From: a bacterium
GTDB lineage: Bacteria; Bacillota_I; Bacilli_A; RF39; UBA660
Direction of reading: 5' to 3'
NCBI GenBank assembly: GCA_019421005.1
Contig: JAHZGA010000002.1
Location: 1-64,000, forward strand
DNA length: 64,000 nucleotides
The notes beneath the pieces are model-generated. The model had not been told where the DNA came from, did no database searches, and saw only the letters and a program-made list of their open reading frames with translations. How positions within the stretch are numbered: position 1 is the stretch's first letter; the number at the start of each line of letters is the position of its first letter. Shown here in pieces: positions 16,883-26,134 of this stretch. A program made the position numbers and the translations under genes.

Positions 16883-18109
16883 ATTTTGTTATTGTTATAA
16901 CTGGACGAATACCATAATTTGTACTTGTAATACCATATTCATATAGTTTACCATCACAATCAATTCGCCATGCAAAACTAGAGTTTCCAACAAGTGTTGA
17001 GGAAGTCCAATATCCAAAAGTTCCATTATCTAGTTCTTCACATCCGTAATTAGTACAAATAGCTGCATAATTAAATAGCCATTTATATTTACTTGTACCT
17101 ACTCCTGTCTTTTGACCACCTTCAAAGTAAAAACCACTTGTTGATGTTAATGAGCTCCAATTAGATACTCCATTTGTTGATGATGTTATATTATTATTTC
17201 ATCAGCTGTTATCATTCTGGCTGTGTTTTTTGCTTCACTAGTCCAACTAGATACATCACTTTTTAATTTTTCATTAGCTGTTACTGCACCGGCACTGTTA
17301 TTTTCACTTGAGTTCCAAGCTACATTATAGGTTGTATTATGATCTAATATTAAATTTAATGTTTCATCATTATTTGCTATTACATACCATTTCATGCAAC
17401 CTGTTTTATTTTCATTTAAACTATTACTTTTAGTATAATTAGAACAATCTTTTTCTCCTGTTTCTGGATTATAATATACCATGTCCCCTATTTTATATGT
17501 TTTTATTATTTCATCTGTTATATCTGTATCTCCTACCTTGTATTGCTCATATATTATTTGACCAAATATATTACTTATTGAAATATTATTAGTAGGAACA
17601 TTATCCATATTTTCTGATAAACTTATTTTTATATAAGCTTTTTTAGTTTCTTTAACTTTTAGTTCATCGCCTATTTTTATGCTTGTATTATCTTGATATT
17701 TCATTTCAGTTATTAAATTATTTTCTATTAATTCTTCATCAGTTGTTTTAGTACTCCCACTTCCTGTATATGTAAATTTATCTTTTTTAGGATATACTAC
17801 ATTTGTTATTTTGGCATCTATTTTTCCTTCATTTACGATATCAAAGTTACATATTATATAATCATTAGGAAGTTTTAATTTAATATTACTTAGTTCTAGT
17901 GTTGTGTTATTTTTTATTTCAATATTTCCTACTTCAGCATAGTTATATGCTGTACATTTCGCATTTTTAAAATTTATATTCCAATTAGTTGCTGTTGCTC
18001 CTAATCTAACAGATCCAGTTATATTTAAATTACTACTTAAGGCTGCATATCCTATTGATAAACAAAATACTAGAACAATTAACAATATTATTATTGCTTT
18101 TTTATTCAT
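16881..18109 (-). pseudogene. Exported repeat-type surface protein, frameshifted near 17188
   Basis: The 5' part (17186-18109) starts with a classical signal peptide (MNKKAIIILLIVLVFCLSIG, then YAALSSNLNITG) resembling camelysin/TasA-like exported proteins. It continues with beta-rich sequence and reaches MITADEIII before a stop. The next 300 bases stay open in another frame, reading ITSSTNGVSNWSS...FGYWTSSTLVGNSSFAW...YGIRPVITITK up to TAA at 16881. GYWTSS...GIRPVI is the usual end of this family in low-GC Firmicutes, so it belongs to the same gene. The slip lies in an ATAATAATA tract; a missing base would explain it. The ribosome binding site GGAGG is intact. Confidence 0.75.
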
Positions 18110-18205
18110 TCTAGTTACCTCCTATTTATCTTAAATTAATTATATAATCTTTTATTATAAAAGTGAATACTGTTTAATATTTTTGTTTATTAAATCCTAT
18201 TAAAA

Positions 18206-18224
18206 AAAGTCAAAATTTGACTTT
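18206..18224 (-). terminator. Terminator after the NUDIX gene
   Basis: A near-perfect palindrome with AAAGTCAAA arms (18206-18214 and 18216-18224) and seven T residues on the minus strand. Confidence 0.75.
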
Positions 18225-18271
18225 CAATAATTACATTAAAACAATATTACTTAACATAGAACCTTATGTTA

Positions 18272-18763
18272 TTATACTTCTTTGATATAATCTAAAATAG
18301 ATAAAAAGGTCTGTCCGTGTCCTTTATGAAAATCACCAGCATTAATCATTCGTTTTATCTCATTTACTGTTGCCAATTTAATATCACTTACTTCTTCTTT
18401 TTGATATGCAATTTTATTTATATCTATATTCATTTTTACATGATATAAATCACATATAGCACCATGACCAACTTTAGTTTTAAGTAATTTTATATTTTCA
18501 TTTGCTAAATCTAATCCAAGTTCCTCTCTTACTTCTGTCAATAATCCTGTCATACTATCTTCGCCAGATTTTGGATGTCCACCTGTTGTAGCCCACTTAC
18601 CACCTTTATCCTTACTTCTTTTCTGAATTAAAAATCTACCATCATTATTTTCCATAAAAATCATTACCATTAAGCAATAGTAACCATCGGGAACTATTTT
18701 CCCTTTATAAATAGTATTACCAGTAAAAACTCTGTTTTCATCATATAAATCTCTTTTTTCCAT
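18272..18763 (-). CDS. NUDIX hydrolase
   Basis: A 163-residue protein. The Nudix box is clear (GGHPKSGEDSMTGLLTEVRE, then ELGL). The YCLMVMIFMENNDGRFLIQKRS strand pair and a KWATTGGHPKSGE start resemble the IPP-isomerase-like/YfcD group, which hydrolyses nucleoside or isoprenoid diphosphates. The substrate cannot be told. The ATG at 18763 is chosen because AGGTAGGGTG lies 8 bases before it; an earlier ATG at 18793 would overlap the previous gene. It follows the broken ribosomal-protection-type gene by 13 bases in the same direction. Confidence 0.75.
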   Translation of the reverse strand: MEKRDLYDENRVFTGNTIYKGKIVPDGYYCLMVMIFMENNDGRFLIQKRSKDKGGKWATTGGHPKSGEDSMTGLLTEVREELGLDLANENIKLLKTKVGHGAICDLYHVKMNIDINKIAYQKEEVSDIKLATVNEIKRMINAGDFHKGHGQTFLSILDYIKEV

Positions 18764-18776
18764 AAAACTTTTCACC

Positions 18777-20795
18777 CTACCTTTTAATGCCATATTCTTT
18801 TTCTTTTTGTTGCCTAAAAAACTTTGAACGACTTTCTTTTTTCTTCTTCATCAAAGTTTTATCTAAAGGTTCCATACTTGCTTTCATATCGTTTATAATA
18901 AAAGTCGTTTCATTTCTTGGGTCTGCACCAATATATTCAATTTGTGCGTCTTGATTTTTGCTAATGTCATATTTTGAAATATACGAAGTATATGTACCTC
19001 TGCCACTAGTTGCCATAGACAATTCTAAAGGAAAATTCATCATATTAGATGCTGGAACCTCACCTTCTAAAGTTATCACATGATCAAAATGATTAGTAAT
19101 CTCATATAAACCATTTTTTGAAGATAATAATTTAATGACAGAACTCAAATCTTTTTCTGGTAAAGTTATAATGTATTTTAATATTGGTTCTAATAATTTC
19201 ATTTTAGCTTGTTTTAAGCATCTAAATAGCGCAAGTGGTGTAATTATATTAAAGTGCATTGGATCACTTCCCATTGAATCAAATTGCCCGTCAATTAATG
19301 CTACTTCCATATCTGTTAATTCCCAACCATTTAAACCTTGTTTAGAATAATAGTTAATTAATCTTTCAACTTGTCTCTGATATTTTAAATGTAAAAAGTC
19401 AGTAGAAACTTTAGAAACATATTTAAAGCCACTTCCTCTTTCTAAAGGAGTAACTTCTAATTCGATACCAGAAACCGTTGTGTAGGTTGCTTTTGCTCGA
19501 GATGTAGTAGTTGGAAATTCTTTATGAATAACAACTGGATTTTCAATATTAACTTTTAACCCAAATCTTTCATCTAATAAAGTTTTAACAATTTGTGCTT
19601 GAACTTCGCCCATTAAACTACAAAAAATCTAATTTGTTCGTTCATTATATCTTACATTTAAATAAGGATCTTCCTCATTTAATATTTTCAATGCCTTCAT
19701 AAGTTCTATTGTATCCTCTTTTTTTTCTGGATTTATTTCCATTGTAAGTAGCGGTTTAACAAAACTTATATATTTATCAAATCCTTGTTTATTACCAATA
19801 ATTTGTCCACATTTTACATCAAGACCATTAATAATAGCAATATCTCCACTATAAACTTTATCTACAGAAAGCATTTTAGTACCACTGGCAATAGTTAAAT
19901 TTTTAATTTTTTCTATTTTTTCGTCAGTGGTTTTAACTGTATCACGATTTTCTAACTTTCCATTTAAAACTTTAACATATGCATTTTTTCCATTATCGCC
20001 AACTCTAATCATAAAAACATAAGCAGATAATTCACTATCTAATTTTTTGATTGTTGTTGGTATATATCTGGAAATTGCTTCTACCAAGTCATCAACACCA
20101 ACATCTATTAATGCACTCCCACCAATTACTGGAAATAATTTACAACTATGAGTTAAATTATAAATTTTTTCTGTTAACCAATCACAATCAATATCAAAAC
20201 CATTAGTATATTTCTCTAAAACTTCATCATCTATCATTGATAGTTCTTCAATAATATCTTCAATTTTTGATTCATCAATAGTTAAAGAACCATCTTCATT
20301 TTTTCTTACATGCTTTAAGGTTAAGATAGGTACTTTCAAATTATTTTGCAATTCTGCAACAACTCTATCATAATCTGCACCGTGTCTATCCATTTTATTA
20401 ATAAAAATTATTACTGGAACATTTTTTTCTTGTAGTGCTCTCCAAATAGTATAGGTTTGTGCTTCTAATCCTTCAACACCAGAAATAACCAAAATTGCTC
20501 CGTCTAAAACATTTATAGCCCTTTCAACCTCTGCTGAAAAATCAACATGACCCGGAGTGTCAATTAGTTGAATAGTTTTTCCGTCTAAATCAAACGAAAC
20601 AATAGAATCTCTAACAGTTATCCCCCGTTCTTTTTCAACTTTCATATTATCTGTAACTGTATTACCAGTATCAACCCTTCCAATACTATCTATAACTTTA
20701 GTATGATATAACAAATGTTCTGTTATGGTTGTTTTACCTGCATTTGCATGCGCAAAAATACCTAAAGTTAAAACTCTTTTATCTTTTCTATCCAA
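18777..20795 (-). pseudogene. EF-G/Tet(M)-like ribosomal-protection GTPase interrupted by one in-frame TAG
   Basis: Across 672 codons the frame is continuous except for a TAG at 19629-19631. Upstream are all G motifs (AHANAGKTT, RGIT, DTPGH, NKMD) and domain II. Downstream are domains III-V (SLMGEVQAQIVKTLLDERFG, HFNIITPLALF, MATSGRGTYTSYIS). The codon before IFCSLMGEVQ is normally a sense codon; a CAG-to-TAG change would explain the stop. Length agrees with Tet(M)-like proteins (about 640-670). TTG at 20795 is preferred as start, with AGGTG 6 bases before it. Either the gene is inactive, or the amber codon is read through, or it is a sequencing error. Normal EF-G is not replaced by this type of protein. 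Confidence 0.75.
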
Positions 20796-20871
20796 GTTAA
20801 TCACCTACTAATTGTAATATACAAAAACATCAAAAATTAATTTATGTCTAGTTTTTTTAATTTTACAGTAT

Positions 20872-21201
20872 TTAAAATATTTTACTACCATTTTCAACTT
20901 TTCTTTCTGGATTAAGAATTACACATCCTTCTTTAGTGTCTGCACCTAATATTCTAACTTCACTTTTTACATCTGCTATCCGCATTGGTTCAAAGTTTGT
21001 AACAACTATTACTTGCTTTCCTATTAGTTCATCCATTGAATATAAATCAGTTATTTGGGCTGATGAATTTTTAATTCCTATATTCTCTCCAACATCTATT
21101 TTTATTTTATAAGCAGGTTTTCTTGCTCTTTTATTTACTCCAACATCAACAATAGTCCCCACACTCATATCTACTTTATTAAAATCTTCAATACTTAACA
21201 T
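20872..21201 (-). CDS. csaA: CsaA-type tRNA-binding-domain protein
   Basis: A 109-residue protein consisting of one OB-fold tRNA-binding domain: FNKVDMSVGTIVDVGVNKRA, AYKIKIDVGE, KNSSAQIT, GKQVIVVTNFEP and GCVILNPE. This is the full length of CsaA, a small dimeric export-related chaperone with tRNA-binding fold. The ATG at 21201 overlaps the stop of a short upstream frame and uses GGAGG in its last codons, so translation is coupled to it. Confidence 0.85.
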   Translation of the reverse strand: MLSIEDFNKVDMSVGTIVDVGVNKRARKPAYKIKIDVGENIGIKNSSAQITDLYSMDELIGKQVIVVTNFEPMRIADVKSEVRILGADTKEGCVILNPERKVENGSKIF

Positions 21202-21317
21202 TTTTCCTCCAATTCTAGTACCAAATTACTAATAATTTCATCATTTTCATTTCTTTTCACTGCTAAAAGTAAATGATTATCTTTTAAAATACCAGTAAGT
21301 ACAATTCTTGTTTTCAT
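21195..21317 (-). pseudogene. 40-codon NUDIX N-terminal remnant, coupled leader of csaA
   Basis: A short frame with its own promoter (TATAAT about 30 bases upstream) and GGAG ribosome binding site reads MKTRIVLTGILKDNHLLLAV, then KRNENDEIIS. This is the first strand pair of a NUDIX hydrolase. It stops before the Nudix box and ends in ELEEKC overlapping the csaA start. It looks like the 5' end of a deleted NUDIX gene that now serves as a translated leader. Confidence 0.5.
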
Positions 21318-21390
21318 ATTTTAACTCTCCTATCTTGGTTATATTATACCATAAATTTTTAGCAAATCATTTATAATTATTATTTTAGTA

Positions 21391-21428
21391 AAAAAAATAA
21401 TGACCACGATTAATTGGTATCATTATTT
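21391..21428 (-). terminator. Terminator after ftsW
   Basis: AATAATGA at about 21397-21404 pairs with TCATTATT at about 21419-21426, followed by eight T residues on the minus strand. It lies about 60-90 bases beyond the ftsW stop. Confidence 0.7.
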
Positions 21429-21479
21429 CTTATTAATAATTCTTTTCTATATACTATACTAATTTATAGTGTAATTCAT

Positions 21480-22574
21480 TTAAAACTTTTTATTATATCT
21501 ACTTATATTTAAAATTATTCCTATAGATGATAAAGTAATTAACAAACTAGAACCACCATAACTTAAAAATGGAAGTGTTACACCTGTTACTGGTATAAGA
21601 CCAACTACTACCATTAAATTTAAGGTTGTTTGAAAAGCAATTTGAAAAGTTAACCCAAATGCTAGAAACTTGGCAAATAAATCTTTAGAATTATAAGCAA
21701 TTTTAAAACCTGTTATAATTATAGTTAAAAACAATGTTGTTATAATGATTATACCTAAAACACCAAATTCTTCGCTGATAATGGCAAAAATAAAATCAGT
21801 TTGAGGTTCAGGCAAATAAAAATGTTTTTGAATAGAATTTCCAAATCCTAATCCAAATAATCCACCTGGACCTATTGCATATAATGACTGAATAATTTGA
21901 AAACCACTACCTAATGGATCACTCCAAGGATTTAAAAATGATAGTATTCTTTTTAAACGATAAGGTGCGATTAAGATTAACACAACTACTAAAGCAATTC
22001 CTAATAATCCCATCTTTAAAAAGAATTTGAAATTTACACCACCTACAAACAATAGACCAACAATACTCATAACAATAATAACACCTGTTCCAAAGTCTGG
22101 TTGTAACATAATTAATCCAAATACTAATAAAGTTAGACCTAAAATAGGTAAAACACCCTTTTTTATATCCTTTATTTGCTTTTGATTTTTAGTCAAATAT
22201 TTAGAAGTAAAAATAATAAGTCCTAATTTAGCAGCTTCACTAGGTTGTAATCCAAATGAACCTATTCCAAACCAACTCCTACTTCCATTTCTAACACTTC
22301 CTATTCCTGGAATTAAAACTAATACCAATAAAATTAAACAAATAACTATAATTATATTAGCTTTATTATAAAAATGATTATAATTAAATTTACTAACTAA
22401 ATACATTATTATTAAGCCTAATATTAGAAAAATACTTTGATTAATAACATATTTATATGGATTTTCAAACTTATATTCTGACCATATAGCTGATGCAGAA
22501 TATATCATAATTACACCAAAAACACTTATTAAAATTACACTAAAAAATAATAAAAGATTAATTTTTTTAGGCAT
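21480..22574 (-). CDS. ftsW: FtsW/RodA/SpoVE-type SEDS peptidoglycan glycosyltransferase
   Basis: A 364-residue membrane protein with about ten hydrophobic helices. It polymerises lipid II together with a class B PBP. SEDS signatures include NGSRSWFGIGSFGLQPSEAAK, the LQPDFGTG block with its essential Asp, and LPFLSYGGSSLL near the end. The start ATG at 22574 follows GGAGGTAAACAA; an earlier start would cover this ribosome binding site. It follows mraY by 13 bases and ftsI lies just before that, forming a three-gene unit. SpoVE is equally possible, because the linked PBP has a single PASTA domain as in SpoVD. Confidence 0.85.
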   Translation of the reverse strand: MPKKINLLLFFSVILISVFGVIMIYSASAIWSEYKFENPYKYVINQSIFLILGLIIMYLVSKFNYNHFYNKANIIIVICLILLVLVLIPGIGSVRNGSRSWFGIGSFGLQPSEAAKLGLIIFTSKYLTKNQKQIKDIKKGVLPILGLTLLVFGLIMLQPDFGTGVIIVMSIVGLLFVGGVNFKFFLKMGLLGIALVVVLILIAPYRLKRILSFLNPWSDPLGSGFQIIQSLYAIGPGGLFGLGFGNSIQKHFYLPEPQTDFIFAIISEEFGVLGIIIITTLFLTIIITGFKIAYNSKDLFAKFLAFGLTFQIAFQTTLNLMVVVGLIPVTGVTLPFLSYGGSSLLITLSSIGIILNISRYNKKF

Positions 22575-22587
22575 TTGTTTACCTCCT

Positions 22588-23580
22588 TTAAATCCAAACT
22601 CCAAAAGCAATAGAAGCCATAGAAGCAATTAAACCAATTATCCAGAATAATTTTACAATATCTCTTTCATTCCATCCTATTTTTTCAAAAGTATGATGAA
22701 TTGGTGTCATAGGGAACAATCTTTTTTTAGTTAATTTATAATAAGATATTTGAATTATACAAGATAATGTTTCTATAACAAAAACAATTCCAATTAGCAC
22801 TAATAATAACTCATGTCTTGTTAAGATTGAAATTGCACCTATTGTTGCTCCTAAACATAAAGAACCAGTATCTCCCATAAAAACTTTAGCAGGGCTTACA
22901 TTAAATACCAAAAATCCTAATAAAGCTCCAAGTAAAGCAAAACAAAATATTGCAATTTCTTCATAACCATCTAGCCATCCTGTATTCCAAGTAATAAGTC
23001 CAAGTGTTAAAAAGGCGATTGCTGATAGTCCTCCAGCTAATCCATCTAGTCCATCAGTTAAATTAACCGCATTACTACTTGATAATAAAATAAATAAAAT
23101 GAATAATCCATAAAACCAACCAATGTTGATTTTAATTTTTAAGGTATGTATCCAAAATAAAGGTTCATTTCCACCTTTCATAAAAAAGTAAAAGAAAGTT
23201 ATAGCAATTAACAATTGTAAAAGTAATTTACTTTTTTCTGTTAATCCTTTATTATTATGTCTTTTAATTATTAAATAATCATCTATAAACCCTATTATAG
23301 CGTATCCTATAAAAGTAAAAACAACAATAAATAAACTATAACTTAAATCTATTTTATCTAATAAATATAAAATAGTTAAAGTAATCAAAGTAGGAACAAT
23401 AAATATAATTCCTCCCATAGTTGGAGTATGAGCTTTAGATTTATGACGATCTTTTAAATATACATTTAATTCTTGATTAACTTTAAATTTTTTTAAAAAA
23501 GGAATTAATAATAACCCCACTACTACTGCTAGTAAAAAACAAGTCATCATAACTAAAACTGATTTAGTTAAAATTAACAT
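22588..23580 (-). CDS. mraY: Phospho-MurNAc-pentapeptide transferase
   Basis: A 330-residue, ten-helix membrane enzyme that makes lipid I from UDP-MurNAc-pentapeptide and undecaprenyl phosphate. Diagnostic motifs are KSKAHTPTMGG, the IIGFIDDY active-site Asp pair, NAVNLTDGLDGLA, VFMGDTGSL and the PIHHTFEKIGW histidine loop. Length is normal. It sits between ftsI and ftsW; the usual murD and murG neighbours are absent here. The ribosome binding site AGGAGGGG precedes the ATG. Confidence 0.95.
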   Translation of the reverse strand: MLILTKSVLVMMTCFLLAVVVGLLLIPFLKKFKVNQELNVYLKDRHKSKAHTPTMGGIIFIVPTLITLTILYLLDKIDLSYSLFIVVFTFIGYAIIGFIDDYLIIKRHNNKGLTEKSKLLLQLLIAITFFYFFMKGGNEPLFWIHTLKIKINIGWFYGLFILFILLSSSNAVNLTDGLDGLAGGLSAIAFLTLGLITWNTGWLDGYEEIAIFCFALLGALLGFLVFNVSPAKVFMGDTGSLCLGATIGAISILTRHELLLVLIGIVFVIETLSCIIQISYYKLTKKRLFPMTPIHHTFEKIGWNERDIVKLFWIIGLIASMASIAFGVWI

Positions 23581-23592
23581 TATTTTCCCCTC

Positions 23593-25500
23593 CTAATCAC
23601 TTAATAATAATCTAACTGTTTCACCCTCATAAATTCTAGTTTTACCTTTTGGTGATTGATATATAATTTTTTCCCCACTTCCAGAAAATTCAATTTTAAA
23701 ATCTCCCAATAATTTAGTAGCTTCACTAGGAGTTAAACCTATGACATTTGGTACTTCTTTATAAACTTTATCCATATAATTATATTTTTTTTCACTTCCA
23801 CCTTTAGGTTTTTTTATATCTAATATTCCAATAATATCATTTAAAACTGTACGTGCTATAGGGGCAGCTATAGTTCCACCATATTGAGTTACACCTTTAG
23901 CATTATCAACAGCAATATATACAACAACTTCAGGGTCATTAGCAGGCATAAATCCAATAAAAGATGTTATATAATTTCCTACCATATATTTTCCATCTTG
24001 AACTTTTTGAGCTGTTCCTGTTTTTCCACCAACACGATAACCATCTATATAAGCTGGACGTCCAGTTCCGAATGACACAACATTCTCTAAAGTGTTTCTA
24101 ACTTTTTCACTTGTTTCATTGCTAATAACTTTTCTTACAAGTTTTTTCTTATTCTGTTTTATAACAGCATTAGTTTCTGGTTCATTTAAACTTTTAACTA
24201 TATAAGGTCTATACAAGTAACCGCCATTAATAGCAGCGCTTACAGCAGTTATTTGTTGTATAGGAGTAACTGAAACTCCTTGACCAAAGGATGTTGTAGC
24301 TAATTCAACTGGTCCTACATTATCTAAATTAAACAAAATTCCTGATCCTTCTCCATTTAAATCTATTCCTGTTTTTTTCCCGAAACCAAAATTTTTAATA
24401 TATTCAAATAATTTTTCCTTTCCTATTTTTTGACCCATTACAACAAAACCTGGGTTACAAGAATTTTGCACTACTTCCATAAACGTTTGGGCTCCATGTC
24501 CTCCGTGTTTCCAACATTTGATTCGCGCATTTTCAACCGTAATACTCCCCCCGTCATAATACGTATCTTTGTTTAAATCAATAAGTTTTTCTTCTAAAGC
24601 TGTTGCTAAAGTAATTATTTTGAAAGTTGATCCAGGTTCATAAGTTGACCATATAGGTAAATTACGATTTATTTCTTCCGTTTTATAATTTTTATACTTA
24701 CTTGGTGAAAAACTAGGCCTTGAAGCAATAGCTAAAATTTCACCAGTATTAGGGTTCATCACAATACCTAAAGCTTGATCTGGATTATACTTTGAAACAG
24801 CATTATTTAATTCTCGTTCTAAAACTGCTTGAATTTCATAATTAACAGTCAAAGAAATATTAACACCATTTTGAGGTTGTTCATATACTTCACTTAATTT
24901 TAGTTTTTTCCCTTTAGCATCACTAAAATATTTAATTGAACCATAACTTCCCGTTAAATAATCATTATACATAAGTTCAATACCACTTAAACCTTGGTTG
25001 TCTATTCCAACAAATCCTAAAGTATGTGATAACATTTGATCATATGGATAATTTCTTTTAGATTCTTTTACTAAATATACTCCAGGTAATTTTAAATTAT
25101 TTATTTTATCAGCAATTTCATATGACAATCTTCTTCCTTCAGGATGAACTCTTTCAATCGATGATTTTTTAGTAACATGTTTATAAATTTCTTTATAACT
25201 AACATTTAAAATTTTACTTATTTTTTTTGCTGTTAATTCCTTATTTTTTATTTGATTAGGTATAAATACTAATGAAGTAGTTGTTATATTGTTTGCTAAA
25301 ACAACTCCAGTAGTATCATAAATTATTCCTCTATCAGCTTCAATTGGCAAATTTCTACTCCATAAACCTGTTGCATATTTATTTAATTTCTTATAATCAA
25401 ATACTTGAATATAAATAACTTTAGAAATTATTAGAAAAAATAATATTAATATAACAATCAAAACTACCTTAATTCTAACATGTATTTTTTTAAAGAACAT
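23593..25500 (-). CDS. ftsI: Class B penicillin-binding protein (FtsI/SpoVD-like) with one PASTA domain
   Basis: A 635-residue protein: N-terminal membrane helix (residues 10-32), dimerisation domain, then the transpeptidase with EPGSTFKI (SxxK), VVQNSCNPG (SxN) and VGGKTGTAQ (KTG). One PASTA domain lies at the end (EVPNVIGLTPSEATKLLGDF). It cross-links septal peptidoglycan with its SEDS partner encoded two genes downstream. Bacillus PBP2B has two PASTA domains and SpoVD one, so a sporulation role is possible, but as the only such locus seen it may serve division. A hairpin lies in its upstream leader. Confidence 0.9.
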   Translation of the reverse strand: MFFKKIHVRIKVVLIVILILFFLIISKVIYIQVFDYKKLNKYATGLWSRNLPIEADRGIIYDTTGVVLANNITTTSLVFIPNQIKNKELTAKKISKILNVSYKEIYKHVTKKSSIERVHPEGRRLSYEIADKINNLKLPGVYLVKESKRNYPYDQMLSHTLGFVGIDNQGLSGIELMYNDYLTGSYGSIKYFSDAKGKKLKLSEVYEQPQNGVNISLTVNYEIQAVLERELNNAVSKYNPDQALGIVMNPNTGEILAIASRPSFSPSKYKNYKTEEINRNLPIWSTYEPGSTFKIITLATALEEKLIDLNKDTYYDGGSITVENARIKCWKHGGHGAQTFMEVVQNSCNPGFVVMGQKIGKEKLFEYIKNFGFGKKTGIDLNGEGSGILFNLDNVGPVELATTSFGQGVSVTPIQQITAVSAAINGGYLYRPYIVKSLNEPETNAVIKQNKKKLVRKVISNETSEKVRNTLENVVSFGTGRPAYIDGYRVGGKTGTAQKVQDGKYMVGNYITSFIGFMPANDPEVVVYIAVDNAKGVTQYGGTIAAPIARTVLNDIIGILDIKKPKGGSEKKYNYMDKVYKEVPNVIGLTPSEATKLLGDFKIEFSGSGEKIIYQSPKGKTRIYEGETVRLLLSD

Positions 25501-25517
25501 TAAGGTTCACCCCTTAA

Positions 25518-25545
25518 AAAAATATATGTCCAAGCATATATTTTT
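25518..25545 (-). terminator. Hairpin with T-run in the 5' region of ftsI
   Basis: AAAAATATATG (25518-25528) and CATATATTTTT (25535-25545) form an 11-bp stem with a 6-base loop, followed on the minus strand by a T-run that ends just before the ftsI ribosome binding site. It can end transcripts from the upstream frameshifted gene. It could also attenuate ftsI if that promoter lies upstream of it. Confidence 0.55.
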
Positions 25546-25606
25546 ATGTATAATGGTTTATAAAAAAAGTATGTATAAATACACACTCTAAATTTTTTTA
25601 TTTAAT

Positions 25607-26099
25607 TTATAACTTTCTATCCAATATATTTTCTACATTATATGAATTACTTATTTCTTTTATAATAGTAGACCCAATTTGTTTTAATCGATTTTCATCT
25701 TTTATTATTTCAATGAATTTTTTATTTCCAATTTTTTCATACAAATCTCTCTTTTTCTTTACCATAAACATAATATTTATATAAATGATGAGTAATTTCA
25801 TGCATTAATCCTTTAAACATATATTCCTTTGATTTATCTCCATTTAAATCAATATAAGCATAAGCTCCTGTATCAGTAAAAAATCCAGAAAAAGAAGATT
25901 TTTCATAAACAAAATTTGTTTCTTCAGTTTTATCTGTTAATGCAACTATTATTTCTATATTACCATTAATGTTGAAAAACTTTTTAATTCTTTCTATGTT
26001 TTCATAATAATACAGTTTAAATTCATCTGCAAATTTCTCCAAATTATTGGAACAATATATTATCAAATTTTTATCTGTTATTTTTACATCAAAATCCAT
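25607..26099 (-). pseudogene. HEITHH zincin-like protein, frameshifted
   Basis: The first part (start 26099, with GGGTGGTG 6 bases before it) reads MDFDVKITDKNLIIYCSNN and so on, and reaches the zinc motif LMHEITHHLYKYYVYGKEKE before stopping. The following 150 bases are open in a second frame (DLYEKIGNKKFIEIIKDENRL...ILDRKL) ending at 25607. A slip in the A-rich AAAGAAAAAGAGAG tract joins them. The whole protein would be about 163 residues, a small gluzincin-like fold whose third ligand would lie at the break. It is unrelated in sequence to the two HETLH proteins. Function unknown. Confidence 0.55.
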
Positions 26100-26134
26100 T
26101 ACATACACCACCCTCATATAAAATAATCATTAAT

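Noticed and set aside
18777..20795. Stop-codon reassignment (TAG as sense)
   Set aside because: Other genes end normally at TAG (for example alaS and lemA) and prfA is present. One in-frame TAG is better explained by mutation or error.
20834..20866. Terminator between csaA and the broken GTPase gene
   Set aside because: Only a weak AT stem with a long loop; no confident call is possible.
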